A stretch of 39,384 nucleotides of DNA, from positions 1-39,384 of the forward strand of contig JANYEQ010000017.1 in NCBI GenBank assembly GCA_025363015.1, written 5' to 3'. Shown piece after piece: positions 8,075-16,442 of the stretch. This DNA is from Bacteroidota bacterium (lineage in GTDB: Bacteria > Bacteroidota > Bacteroidia > B-17B0 > Aurantibacillaceae). Positions within the stretch are counted from its first letter, which is position 1, and every line of letters begins with the position of its first letter. A program made the position numbers and the translations under genes. The notes under the pieces are model-generated. The model did no database searches, was not told where the DNA came from, and saw only the letters and a program-made list of their open reading frames with translations.

Positions 8075-8779
8075 TTACTTTAAACACAAACTATTATTTT
8101 TTAAAGTATAAATGCTTGCACTTATTGTTTGTAAAAGTTCAATGGCTTGATTTTGTTTTTTTAAAGCTAAATATTCTTTTTCTTCGGCATTACTTAATGT
8201 GCCTACAATGCTTGCTAAATTTGGCATGGCATAAGCTTCTTGTCTTATTTCTTTTGCTAATTTTAAATTATATTCTGCCTCGTTATGCGTGTTTGTACAT
8301 TTTGTTATTATATCATTGATTTGAGGTGCCAATTTTAAAAGCGAGTAAAATTCTAATTTATTAAAATTAAATTCGCTCAGCGTATTTTGAAACGAAATTT
8401 CAGATGCTTTTAGTTGGTAAGTGTAGGCTTGTTTTTTTAATTCATTTACAATTTCTAATTGTAAAATTTTATTATCACCATTTAACTTTATAACATTTTC
8501 GTTTAATTGATTTGCTTGAAGTGCAAAACTTTGAGACATTACAATTAATTGGTTATAACTGTAATTTTTTGTTATAGCAGTCTCTATAGCTATATTTTTT
8601 AGTTTAAATCCTAATATAGGAAGTGCTTTTTTTGTTGATGCTTTTTTATGCTGTTGTACAACATGTAAATTTACTTTATCAATTTTAATTTGGTTAGCTG
8701 GGTTGCCTTGTGTTTGGCCGTTTACCATTACCTGAATAGTAAGCGCCAACAATGTTGGAATTAAAGTTGTAGTTTTCAT
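8075..8779 (-). CDS. exported helical protein of unknown function
   Basis: A 234-residue protein with a signal peptide (MKTTTLIPTLLALTIQVMVNG, cleavage probably near NGQ). The remainder is almost entirely predicted helix, rich in Q, N, K and L with heptad-like spacing (about 85-215), suggesting a periplasmic coiled-coil or helical-bundle protein. I recognise no motif and no family. It is convergent with the transporter gene on its left and divergent from the cytochrome gene on its right, so it is a single-gene unit. The frame and signal peptide support a real gene; function is unknown. Confidence 0.75.
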   Translation of the reverse strand: MKTTTLIPTLLALTIQVMVNGQTQGNPANQIKIDKVNLHVVQQHKKASTKKALPILGFKLKNIAIETAITKNYSYNQLIVMSQSFALQANQLNENVIKLNGDNKILQLEIVNELKKQAYTYQLKASEISFQNTLSEFNFNKLEFYSLLKLAPQINDIITKCTNTHNEAEYNLKLAKEIRQEAYAMPNLASIVGTLSNAEEKEYLALKKQNQAIELLQTISASIYTLKNNSLCLK

Positions 8780-8943
8780 AATTTGAGATTTTTAGATGGG
8801 TTAAGTTTTTCATTTAATTATTTTTTGTTATTGGTTAGTTATTTATTTTTAACGAAAAAAATAAAAATAGGTTATATTGTATTTTATTTTTTATTTCTGT
8901 AATTTAAGGGTCTATATTATTCTGTACTTTATTTTGTAATTAA

Positions 8944-8951
8944 TACCTTTG
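8944..8951 (+). promoter_or_regulatory. perfect TAnnTTTG box overlapping the cytochrome start codon
   Basis: TACCTTTG matches the Bacteroidota -7 consensus exactly; CTG lies 19 bases upstream where TTG is expected. It overlaps the TTG chosen as the start codon at 8949-8951, so if it is used the mRNA would begin downstream of that codon. It may be a chance match. Confidence 0.3.
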
Positions 8952-10979
8952 CCTAAAAAAGTTCATATATTTTTCTCTGTTACCATTGTACTAATTGGCT
9001 TATTACAATTTTGCGATTCTAAAACAACAAATTCTACTACAACAAAAAAAATATCAGATACATTAACGTATCTTAATCATTCCGACTCAGCTAAATATGT
9101 GGGGATGAATACCTGTAAACTTTGTCACCAAAGTATTTACACAACTTTTATTAAAACGGGTATGGGCAAATCGTTAGATATTGCTACGCATCAAAAATCA
9201 AGTGCCGATTTTAAAAACGCAACTATTTACGATAAATTTACTGATTTTAATTACCATGCTTTTTGGCAAAAAGATAGTTTGTTTTTTGACGAATTTAGAT
9301 TGAAAAAAAAAGATACTATTCATTCTCGAACAGAGCAAGTAAATTATATAATAGGCTCTGGACAGCATACTAACTCTCACTTACAAAGTGTAAATGGATA
9401 TATTAATCAAATGCCAATGACGTATTATACTCAAAAAAAACATTGGGATTTACCACCCGGTTTTGAAGGAGGTTTTAACACACATTTTTCTCGTAAAATT
9501 GGTTTAGAGTGTATGAGTTGCCACAACGGTTATCCAAATTTTGTGTTGGGTTCGGAAAATAAATACACAAGTATTCCAACAGGTATTGATTGTGAACGTT
9601 GCCATGGGCCTGGCAGTATTCATGTGGCTCAGCGCCAAGATGGAAGTAAAGTAGATACTAGTAAATACATAGATTTTTCAATTGTTAATCCTGCAAAATT
9701 AAGTATTGATTTACAATTTGATTTGTGCCAACGCTGCCACTTGCAAGGCAATGCCGTGCTTAAAGAAGGCAAATCGTTTTATGATTTTAAACCTGGACAA
9801 AAATTAAGTGATTTTATTTCGGTGTTTTTACCAAAGTATAAAAACGCAGATGAAGAATTTATTATGGCCTCGCATGCCCATAGATTAAAGCAAAGCGCTT
9901 GTTTTATAAAATCGTATGAACAAGTAAAAAATAAAAATATCTTAAAGCCTTATAAAGAAGCGATGACTTGTATTACATGCCATAATCCACATGTAAGCGT
10001 TAAAGAAACGAACAAAAATGTATTTAATGATGCCTGTTTAAATTGTCATAATGAAAAGATAAATGGTAGTAACCAAACTTCTTTACAGGCTGCTCACCGC
10101 AAACTACCAACTAAAAATTGGAATAACTGTGTTGGCTGTCATATGCCAGTCTCAGGCTCTACTGATATTCCTCACGTTTCGGTTCACGACCACTATATTC
10201 GTAAACCTATTTCAGTTCTCGAAAAAAATAAAATAAAAATATTTTTAGGTTTGTTTTCAATAAACGAAAAACATCCAAATTACTTAACAAAAGCAATGGC
10301 TTACATTAATCAGTTCGAAAAATTTAATCAAGATAAAAGCTATTTAGATAGTGCTAAGTTTTATTTGAAGGATAAAACAAAACAAGATGTGGATAAAAAT
10401 ATATATGCCTTGGTGCAATTAAATTTTATTTCTCAAAATTTTAATCAAATGATTACTTACGTTAATTTTTTAGGCGAAAATTATTTATTGCAAAATAAGT
10501 TTGTACACAAAACCTATGATAATATTGATGCATGGACGTGTTATAGAATTGGGGATGCTTTTTATTATAACACCAATATTAAAAAAGCCATTTTATGGCA
10601 TAAACAAGCTGTAACCTTAGCCCCCTATAATTTAGAGTTTAGAAACAAATACGCATCAGCTTTAGCAGCAAATAATCAATTAAACGAGGCAGAAACTGAG
10701 TTTAAATTTGTGTTAACCGAGCATCCTAAAAATATTTCGGCATATACTAATTTGGGCTACATTCAGTTAGTAAAAGGCTTTCCAGCCGAAGCAATACGCT
10801 TATATAATTTAGCTCTAAAATTAGATCCAGATTATGAACCTTTATTATTAAATTTGGCGGGTTATTTTGCATATATAAAAAATAATAAACAAGCTATTTA
10901 CTACTTACAAAAAATACTTACAAAAAATCCTACAAACGTTAAAGCTAAACAAGCTTTGCAACAACTAAATGTACTATAA
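8949..10979 (+). CDS. seven-heme c-type cytochrome with C-terminal TPR domain
   Basis: A 676-residue exported protein. Seven CXXCH heme sites are visible at residues 56-60, 188-192, 215-219, 260-264, 341-345, 363-367 and 394-398, followed by the H-V-S-V-H-D-H-Y segment (distal His candidates) and then three to four TPR units (about 530-676). Such cytochrome-TPR proteins resemble the cytochrome c554/NrfA-like multiheme group and act in periplasmic or surface electron transfer. The substrate is unknown. The hydrophobic N-terminus ends in L-L-Q-F-C, so it may be a lipoprotein, though -1 Phe is unusual. No ATG precedes the signal sequence: a stop lies at 8937 and TTG at 8949 is the only usual start codon. 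The stop overlaps the mltG start (TAATG). Confidence 0.88.
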   Translation: MPKKVHIFFSVTIVLIGLLQFCDSKTTNSTTTKKISDTLTYLNHSDSAKYVGMNTCKLCHQSIYTTFIKTGMGKSLDIATHQKSSADFKNATIYDKFTDFNYHAFWQKDSLFFDEFRLKKKDTIHSRTEQVNYIIGSGQHTNSHLQSVNGYINQMPMTYYTQKKHWDLPPGFEGGFNTHFSRKIGLECMSCHNGYPNFVLGSENKYTSIPTGIDCERCHGPGSIHVAQRQDGSKVDTSKYIDFSIVNPAKLSIDLQFDLCQRCHLQGNAVLKEGKSFYDFKPGQKLSDFISVFLPKYKNADEEFIMASHAHRLKQSACFIKSYEQVKNKNILKPYKEAMTCITCHNPHVSVKETNKNVFNDACLNCHNEKINGSNQTSLQAAHRKLPTKNWNNCVGCHMPVSGSTDIPHVSVHDHYIRKPISVLEKNKIKIFLGLFSINEKHPNYLTKAMAYINQFEKFNQDKSYLDSAKFYLKDKTKQDVDKNIYALVQLNFISQNFNQMITYVNFLGENYLLQNKFVHKTYDNIDAWTCYRIGDAFYYNTNIKKAILWHKQAVTLAPYNLEFRNKYASALAANNQLNEAETEFKFVLTEHPKNISAYTNLGYIQLVKGFPAEAIRLYNLALKLDPDYEPLLLNLAGYFAYIKNNKQAIYYLQKILTKNPTNVKAKQALQQLNVL

Positions 10980-12025
10980 TGACTAAGAAAAAAAACAATA
11001 AATGGCTTGCCACACTTTTATTTATTGGCTTATTAAGTGGCGCAGGTTATTTTATGTACACAAAATATTTTGCAGGAGCCATACATTTAAAAAATAAAAA
11101 CTACACCTATGTTTTTATTGAAAGCAACGATACATTTGAAGATGTAATAAATGATATTAATGCCGAAAATATTATTGACGATGTAAAAGCATTTGAATGG
11201 TTAGCTAAGAAAATGGATTTGGATAAAAATATTAACGCTGGTAAATATCGTATTACAAACGGGATGACCATGCGCCAAATAATTAACTTAATTAAATACA
11301 ATAAGCAAGAAAAAATAAAACTCACTTATAATTCACAAATACATAATCTAGATGAATTTGTAAGCTATACAGCGGATAAATTAGAATTGAATGAAAACGA
11401 ATTAGAAGAACTTTTAAGCGACGATAAATTATTACAAAACACGTTTAACTTAAACCCCGATAATTGTTTTGCTATTATTGCGCCTACAACTTATGAGGTA
11501 AGTTGGGCTATTAAATTAAACGATTTAATAAATCAATTAAAAATAAATTACAATTTAGTATGGAATTCATACAGAGTTAATCAAGCAAAAAAAATAGGTT
11601 ATAGCATTGCAGAGGTAATTACTTTAGCATCAATAGTACAAAGTGAAAGCGGTATAAGTAGCGAGCAACAAAAAATTGCAGGCGTATATATTAATCGGCT
11701 AAACAAAAACATGCTTTTACAAGCCGATCCAACATTAAAATTTGCAAACAAAAACTTTGATGCAAAACGTGTGTTAGATGAAGATAAAGAAACTAATTCG
11801 CCTTACAATACCTATAAATATAAAGGCTTGCCACCCGGACCTATTTGTTTAGTTTACCCTCAAGCCATTGATGCTGTTTTAAATTATACCAAGCATAAAT
11901 ATATTTTCTTTTGCGCAAAGCCTAGTTTAAATGGTTATTCTGATTTTTCAGAAACCTATGAACAGCATGCAAATTTTGCTAAAGCTTACCAAAAAGAAAT
12001 GAATAAACGAGGCATTAACAGATAA
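10979..12025 (+). CDS. mltG: endolytic murein transglycosylase MltG
   Basis: An inner-membrane enzyme that cleaves nascent peptidoglycan strands and sets glycan length. One N-terminal membrane helix (about 9-27) is followed by a LysM-like region and the YceG catalytic domain. The catalytic Glu is E223 in L-A-S-I-V-Q-S-E-S-G. Other family motifs are G-V-Y-I-N-R-L, Q-A-D-P-T-L, N-S-P-Y-N-T-Y and G-L-P-P-G-P-I. At 348 residues it has typical length. Its ATG overlaps the stop of the cytochrome gene by one base, which indicates translational coupling with a functionally unrelated neighbour. Confidence 0.95.
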   Translation: MTKKKNNKWLATLLFIGLLSGAGYFMYTKYFAGAIHLKNKNYTYVFIESNDTFEDVINDINAENIIDDVKAFEWLAKKMDLDKNINAGKYRITNGMTMRQIINLIKYNKQEKIKLTYNSQIHNLDEFVSYTADKLELNENELEELLSDDKLLQNTFNLNPDNCFAIIAPTTYEVSWAIKLNDLINQLKINYNLVWNSYRVNQAKKIGYSIAEVITLASIVQSESGISSEQQKIAGVYINRLNKNMLLQADPTLKFANKNFDAKRVLDEDKETNSPYNTYKYKGLPPGPICLVYPQAIDAVLNYTKHKYIFFCAKPSLNGYSDFSETYEQHANFAKAYQKEMNKRGINR

Positions 12026-12035
12026 AACAATTTGC

Positions 12036-12043
12036 TACTTTTA
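12036..12043 (+). promoter_or_regulatory. -7-like box just upstream of lgt
   Basis: TACTTTTA, one mismatch from TAnnTTTG, ends 4 bases before the lgt ATG. If used, the transcript would be leaderless or nearly so. Only the -7-like element is convincing; I do not see a clear TTG partner. Confidence 0.3.
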
Positions 12044-12047
12044 CGAT

Positions 12048-12938
12048 ATGATTTTTGATTTATTTATTGTTTGGAACCCTAGCCCCGAAATTTTTACTAT
12101 ACCTGGCATTGATTGGCCAGTTCGCTGGTATGGTTTAACCTGGGCGATGGCATTTATTGCTAGCCATTTTATATTAAATAAAGTTTTTAAAGCCGAAGGC
12201 AGAACAAACCAAGCATTAGATACTTTAACGTTATATATTATTTTAGGCACAGTAATTGGTGCACGTTTAGGGCATTGTTTATTTTATGGCCCATTGTTTG
12301 ATACTGTTGATGCACAGGGCGAACTAATTAGTCAAGGTTATTTGTCACATCCACTTAATATATTAAAAGTTTACGAAGGTGGCTTAGCAAGCCATGGTGG
12401 TGCTTTTGGTATTATAACTGCCATGATTTTATATTGCCGTAAAACAAAAGAAAATTGGTTATGGTTATTTGATAAATTAGTAATAGTGGTGCCATTGGCA
12501 TCAATGTTTATTAGAATTGGTAATTTAATAAATGGAGAAATTGTAGGCAATAAAACAAACTTGCCTTGGGGCTTTATTTTTAAAAATAACGATGAAGATA
12601 AATATAACCTACAAAATTTCGGCATTCAAATTCCAGCTCGTCACCCAGCGCAATTATATGAAGCCATATTTTATTTTCTATTATTTGGTGTCATGTATTG
12701 GCTCTGGAAAAATAAACGAAATAATTTAGGAGCAGGTTTTATGTTTGGCTTAATGTGTGTAGTTTTATTTTTACAACGTTTTTTAGTTGAATTTATTAAA
12801 GAAAATCAAGAAGCTTTCGAAAATAATTTACCCATAAATATGGGGCAAATATTAAGCATACCGTTTATATTAATAGGTGTATTTTTTATTTGGCGCTCCT
12901 ACAAATTAGCAGCTAAAAAAATAAACCAACATCAGTAA
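12048..12938 (+). CDS. lgt: prolipoprotein diacylglyceryl transferase
   Basis: This integral inner-membrane enzyme transfers diacylglycerol from phosphatidylglycerol to the lipobox Cys of prolipoproteins, the first step of lipoprotein maturation. It has about seven hydrophobic segments in 296 residues. Signature motifs: G-G-L-A-S-H-G-G (H116, counterpart of E. coli His103), I-R-I-G-N-L-I-N-G-E with R156 and N159 (E. coli Arg143/Asn146 region), and R-H-P-A-Q-L-Y-E-A. It follows mltG with a 22-base gap. It would serve the lipoproteins seen in this window, such as the polysaccharide export protein and the cassette protein. Confidence 0.95.
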   Translation: MIFDLFIVWNPSPEIFTIPGIDWPVRWYGLTWAMAFIASHFILNKVFKAEGRTNQALDTLTLYIILGTVIGARLGHCLFYGPLFDTVDAQGELISQGYLSHPLNILKVYEGGLASHGGAFGIITAMILYCRKTKENWLWLFDKLVIVVPLASMFIRIGNLINGEIVGNKTNLPWGFIFKNNDEDKYNLQNFGIQIPARHPAQLYEAIFYFLLFGVMYWLWKNKRNNLGAGFMFGLMCVVLFLQRFLVEFIKENQEAFENNLPINMGQILSIPFILIGVFFIWRSYKLAAKKINQHQ

Positions 12939-12943
12939 AATTA

Positions 12944-12951
12944 TATATTTA
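12944..12951 (+). promoter_or_regulatory. -7-like box just upstream of hutI
   Basis: TATATTTA, one mismatch from TAnnTTTG, ends 5 bases before the hutI ATG in an 18-base gap after lgt. The arrangement repeats the one in front of lgt. The box is AT-rich, so a chance match is possible. Confidence 0.25.
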
Positions 12952-12956
12952 CGTTT

Positions 12957-14210
12957 ATGGCACAAAAACTATTACTTAAAAATATAAAACAACTTATTGC
13001 TGTTTATCAAACCGCACCTCAAAAATTAGAAGGGGCTGAAATGAAACGATTACCCTCCCTTAATAATGCCTGGTTAGCTGCCCAAGACGATGTAATTATT
13101 GATTATGGAACTATGGAAACTTTTCCAGGAATTACAGATTGGAAAGATTTAGAAATAATAGATTGCGAAGGGAAAATAGTAATGCCTTGCTTTGCCGATA
13201 GCCACACTCATATTGTATATGCTGGTAACCGCGAACAAGAATTTGTAGATAGGATAAATGGTTTAACTTATGAAGAAATAGCCAGTAGAGGTGGAGGGAT
13301 TTTAAATTCGGCAAACAAATTACGAGAAACCAGCGAAGACGATTTATTTGAACAAAGCAAACTACGTTTACACGAAATTATTTTACAAGGTACTGGTTCG
13401 GTAGAAATTAAAAGTGGCTATGGTTTATGTTTAGAAAGTGAATTAAAAATGCTACGCGTTATTAAGCGCCTAAAAAATTTAAATTGGATACCCATAAAAG
13501 CCACATTTTTAGGGGCTCATGCCGTACCTTTAGAATTTAAAGATAATAAAACAGGCTATATTGATGTAATTATTAATCAAATGTTGCCAGCCATAGCAAG
13601 CGAAAATTTAGCCAACTTTATTGATGTTTTTTGCGAGAATAACTATTTTACTGCTCAAGAAACAAAACAAATTTTAGAGGCAGGGAAAAAATACGGTCTC
13701 ATAGGTAAAGTGCATGCCGAACAATTAAGTCATAGCAATGGTATTAAAACGGCGATAGAATGTGATGCTATCAGTGTTGACCATTTGGAGTTTTGTAACC
13801 AAGACGATATTTTACTTTTAAAAAATAGTAACACAATGCCAACTATTTTACCTGGCGCTGCTTTTTTTTTAAATTTACCTTTACCTCCTGCTCGTAAAAT
13901 GATTGACGCTGGCTTGGCAGTTGCGTTTGCTAGTGATTTTAACCCCGGTAGTTGCCCAACTGGTAATATTAAATTAATGATGAGTATGGCCTGTATACAA
14001 TACAAACTTACACCTGAAGAAGCCATAAATGCCACCACCATAAATAGCGCTTATGCTATGGGTTTACAAAATAGTGTTGGTACAATTACTATTGGTAAAT
14101 TAGCCAATTTAATAATTACTAAAACAATAAACAGTTATAGTTTTTTACCCTATGCTTTTGGAAGCGATTTAATTGATACCGTAATTATAAATGGACAAAA
14201 ATTTAAATAA
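12957..14210 (+). CDS. hutI: imidazolonepropionase
   Basis: A cytosolic metal-dependent amidohydrolase that opens 4-imidazolone-5-propionate to N-formimino-glutamate, the third step of histidine degradation. At 417 residues it has normal length. Metal ligands H83 and H85 lie in A-D-S-H-T-H-I-V-Y-A-G, followed by the HutI-specific motif of G-L-T-Y-E-E-I-A-S-R-G-G-G-I. Later come K-V-H-A-E-Q-L-S-H and A-S-D-F-N-P-G-S-C-P with the metal-binding Asp. Other hut genes (hutH, hutU, formimidoylglutamase) are absent here, so the pathway would have to be encoded elsewhere. Confidence 0.94.
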   Translation: MAQKLLLKNIKQLIAVYQTAPQKLEGAEMKRLPSLNNAWLAAQDDVIIDYGTMETFPGITDWKDLEIIDCEGKIVMPCFADSHTHIVYAGNREQEFVDRINGLTYEEIASRGGGILNSANKLRETSEDDLFEQSKLRLHEIILQGTGSVEIKSGYGLCLESELKMLRVIKRLKNLNWIPIKATFLGAHAVPLEFKDNKTGYIDVIINQMLPAIASENLANFIDVFCENNYFTAQETKQILEAGKKYGLIGKVHAEQLSHSNGIKTAIECDAISVDHLEFCNQDDILLLKNSNTMPTILPGAAFFLNLPLPPARKMIDAGLAVAFASDFNPGSCPTGNIKLMMSMACIQYKLTPEEAINATTINSAYAMGLQNSVGTITIGKLANLIITKTINSYSFLPYAFGSDLIDTVIINGQKFK

Positions 14211-14264
14211 TTTATTTTTCGGTTAAACCTTTAAACATATTTAGCATCCAACAGATGTATAGAT

Positions 14265-15359
14265 ATGACACCCCGTATTTTATTTTTAGCAGATATTAAC
14301 TCGCCACACACTCAAAAGTGGGCAAATAGCCTTAGTGATGATGGTTTCAAAATTGGTATTTTTTCGTTTAATACCTCTCAAATAAACTGGTTTGCTAACA
14401 ATAAAAATATAATTTGCCTGCATCAAGCCTCAAAAAATAATAATGGTGGTCTACTTTCAAAACTAAAGTATTTATTAGTGTTTCCAAAATTACTGTATTT
14501 TGTTTTTAAGTTTAAGCCTAATGTTATTCATTCGCATTATGCCAGTAGTTATGGCCTTTTGGGTGCTTTAACCTTTTTTAAACCTTTTATTGTTTCGGCT
14601 TGGGGTAGCGATGTGATGGAGTTTCCAAAAAAAAGTAAGTTGCAAAAATTTATTTTAAAATTTGTTTTATATAGAGCTAATAAAATATGTGTAACGTCGT
14701 TGGTTTTAGAAAAGGAAATCAGTCGCTATACAACAAAAAGTGTTTATGTTATTCCATTTGGCATTAATTTAAATGTATTTTTTGCATTTAAGGAAGTAAA
14801 AAATAACACTGATTTTACCTTTGGTTGTGTAAAATATTTAGAAAAAATATACAACATTGATAAAGTTATTTTAGCGTTTAATTTATTGGTAAAAAAGTAT
14901 CCTTTTGCTAATTTAAAATTAAAAATAGTTGGTAATGGTACCGAAAAAGAAAATTTAGAGAAATTAATAGAAAATTGTAATTTAACTAATTATGTTACCA
15001 TGTTAGGCGAAGTTCCTCATTTGCAAGTGCCATATCAATTAAATACTTTGGATGTGTTGGTAAATGTATCTGAAATTGAAAGTTTTGGAGTAAGTGTGGC
15101 CGAAGCGATGGCTTGTAAAATACCGGTAATTGTAAGTAATATTGAAGGGTTTAAATATTTAATTCCTAATCAAAGTTTAGGTTTAATAACTACTTCCACC
15201 CAAGTAGAAAGTATTTTTGAAGCGATGGAAACGTATTACCTAAATAACGAACTACGAAATTTAACAGCTAACAATGCTTACCAACACGTGCGGCAAAAAT
15301 TTAATTGGTTTTTAAATTTAAATCAAATGGAAAAACTATATTTAGAATATACTCTTTAG
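14265..15359 (+). CDS. glycosyltransferase family 4 protein
   Basis: A 364-residue GT-B fold glycosyltransferase, probably cytosolic or peripheral to the inner membrane, moving a sugar from a nucleotide sugar onto a glycan or lipid. The N-terminal Rossmann half begins with R-I-L-F-L-A-D-I-N-S-P-H and includes N-V-I-H-S-H-Y-A-S-S-Y-G and S-A-W-G-S-D-V. The C-terminal half has the GT4 donor-site pattern V-N-V-S-E-I-E-S-F-G-V-S-V-A-E-A-M-A-C-K-I-P-V-I-V, holding the E-x7-E motif. The sugar and acceptor cannot be told from sequence. It is convergent with selD and not in the capsule operon further right, but may serve the same surface polysaccharide. Confidence 0.9.
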   Translation: MTPRILFLADINSPHTQKWANSLSDDGFKIGIFSFNTSQINWFANNKNIICLHQASKNNNGGLLSKLKYLLVFPKLLYFVFKFKPNVIHSHYASSYGLLGALTFFKPFIVSAWGSDVMEFPKKSKLQKFILKFVLYRANKICVTSLVLEKEISRYTTKSVYVIPFGINLNVFFAFKEVKNNTDFTFGCVKYLEKIYNIDKVILAFNLLVKKYPFANLKLKIVGNGTEKENLEKLIENCNLTNYVTMLGEVPHLQVPYQLNTLDVLVNVSEIESFGVSVAEAMACKIPVIVSNIEGFKYLIPNQSLGLITTSTQVESIFEAMETYYLNNELRNLTANNAYQHVRQKFNWFLNLNQMEKLYLEYTL

Positions 15360-15393
15360 TTGTGTTGGCTCTTAACTCTTTAATTTAAACTTT

Positions 15394-16440
15394 CTAAATT
15401 GTCTCACAAACTTCAACACAAAAATCGTTTTTAGGTATAATTTTACCAATAGGTTTTGCAAATGCACTTAAGTTATTTTTGGTTAAAAAAGTTTCAAATT
15501 GCAGTTGGTATTCACTTGAAACAGTAATCATTAAGCCACCGTTTGTTTGTGGGTCGCAAAGGGTAAAAAAAGATTCAGCTCCAATATTTTTTACCTTTTG
15601 TTTAAAGCTATTCCAATTTCTATACACATTATCGGGTACAATCAATTTACTTGTATAATCTTGTATTCCATCAATAATTGGTACGTCTAAATAATTAATT
15701 TGGGCCGATAAGTTACTACCTTCTACCATTTCAATTAAATGTCCTAATAAGCCAAAACCCGTAATATCGGTAAGTGCAGTTACATAGTTTAATTTGCCTA
15801 ATGGTGTGCCAATATTATTTAATTGAGTTAATTGATTTATAAAAACAGTTTTATGGGCATCGCTTAATACACCTCGTTTTAAAGCCGTTGCTAAAATACC
15901 TACACCAATTTTTTTAGTTATATAAATAAGGTCACCAACCTTAGCACCCGAATTTTTTTTGAGATGTTTAACATCTACTATTCCATTTACTGATAAGCCA
16001 AACATAGGTTCTAGCGCATCAATACTATGCCCTCCGGCTAAGGTAATGCCAGCTTGGTTACAAATTGTTTTAGCGCCTTCAATTACCTGTTGTGCTAGTT
16101 CTACAGGTAGTTTATCTATGGGCCAACCTAGCACAGCAGTTGCTAATAAAGGTCTTCCACCCATGGCATATACATCGCTAATGGCATTTGCAGCAGCAAT
16201 TCTTCCAAAATCAAAGGCATCATCAACAATGGGCATAAAAAAATCAACGGTACTTATAAGGGCGGTTCCATTCCCTAAATCATACACAGCAGCATCGTCT
16301 TTTGTAGCGTTGCCTACCAATAGATTAGTATCGGCTATGCTTACCACATTATTTTTTAATATTTTTTCTAATACATCGGGGGCAATTTTACAACCACAAC
16401 CCGAACCTCTGCTGTATTGTGTTAATTTTACATGTTCCAT
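15394..16440 (-). CDS. selD: selenide, water dikinase
   Basis: Makes selenophosphate from selenide and ATP, the selenium donor for selenouridine and selenocysteine synthesis. The N-terminus R-G-S-G-C-G-C-K places Cys15, Cys17 and Lys18 at the positions of E. coli Cys17, Cys19 and Lys20, so the catalytic residue is cysteine and not selenocysteine. D-F-F-M-P, A-N-A-I-S-D-V-Y-A-M-G-G, G-G-H-S-I and D-P-Q-T-N-G-G-L are further family motifs. Length 348 is normal. It starts 2 bases after the selU stop on the same strand, so the pair forms an operon dedicated to tRNA selenation. No selA or selB is nearby. Confidence 0.96.
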   Translation of the reverse strand: MEHVKLTQYSRGSGCGCKIAPDVLEKILKNNVVSIADTNLLVGNATKDDAAVYDLGNGTALISTVDFFMPIVDDAFDFGRIAAANAISDVYAMGGRPLLATAVLGWPIDKLPVELAQQVIEGAKTICNQAGITLAGGHSIDALEPMFGLSVNGIVDVKHLKKNSGAKVGDLIYITKKIGVGILATALKRGVLSDAHKTVFINQLTQLNNIGTPLGKLNYVTALTDITGFGLLGHLIEMVEGSNLSAQINYLDVPIIDGIQDYTSKLIVPDNVYRNWNSFKQKVKNIGAESFFTLCDPQTNGGLMITVSSEYQLQFETFLTKNNLSAFAKPIGKIIPKNDFCVEVCETI

Positions 16441-16442
16441 TT

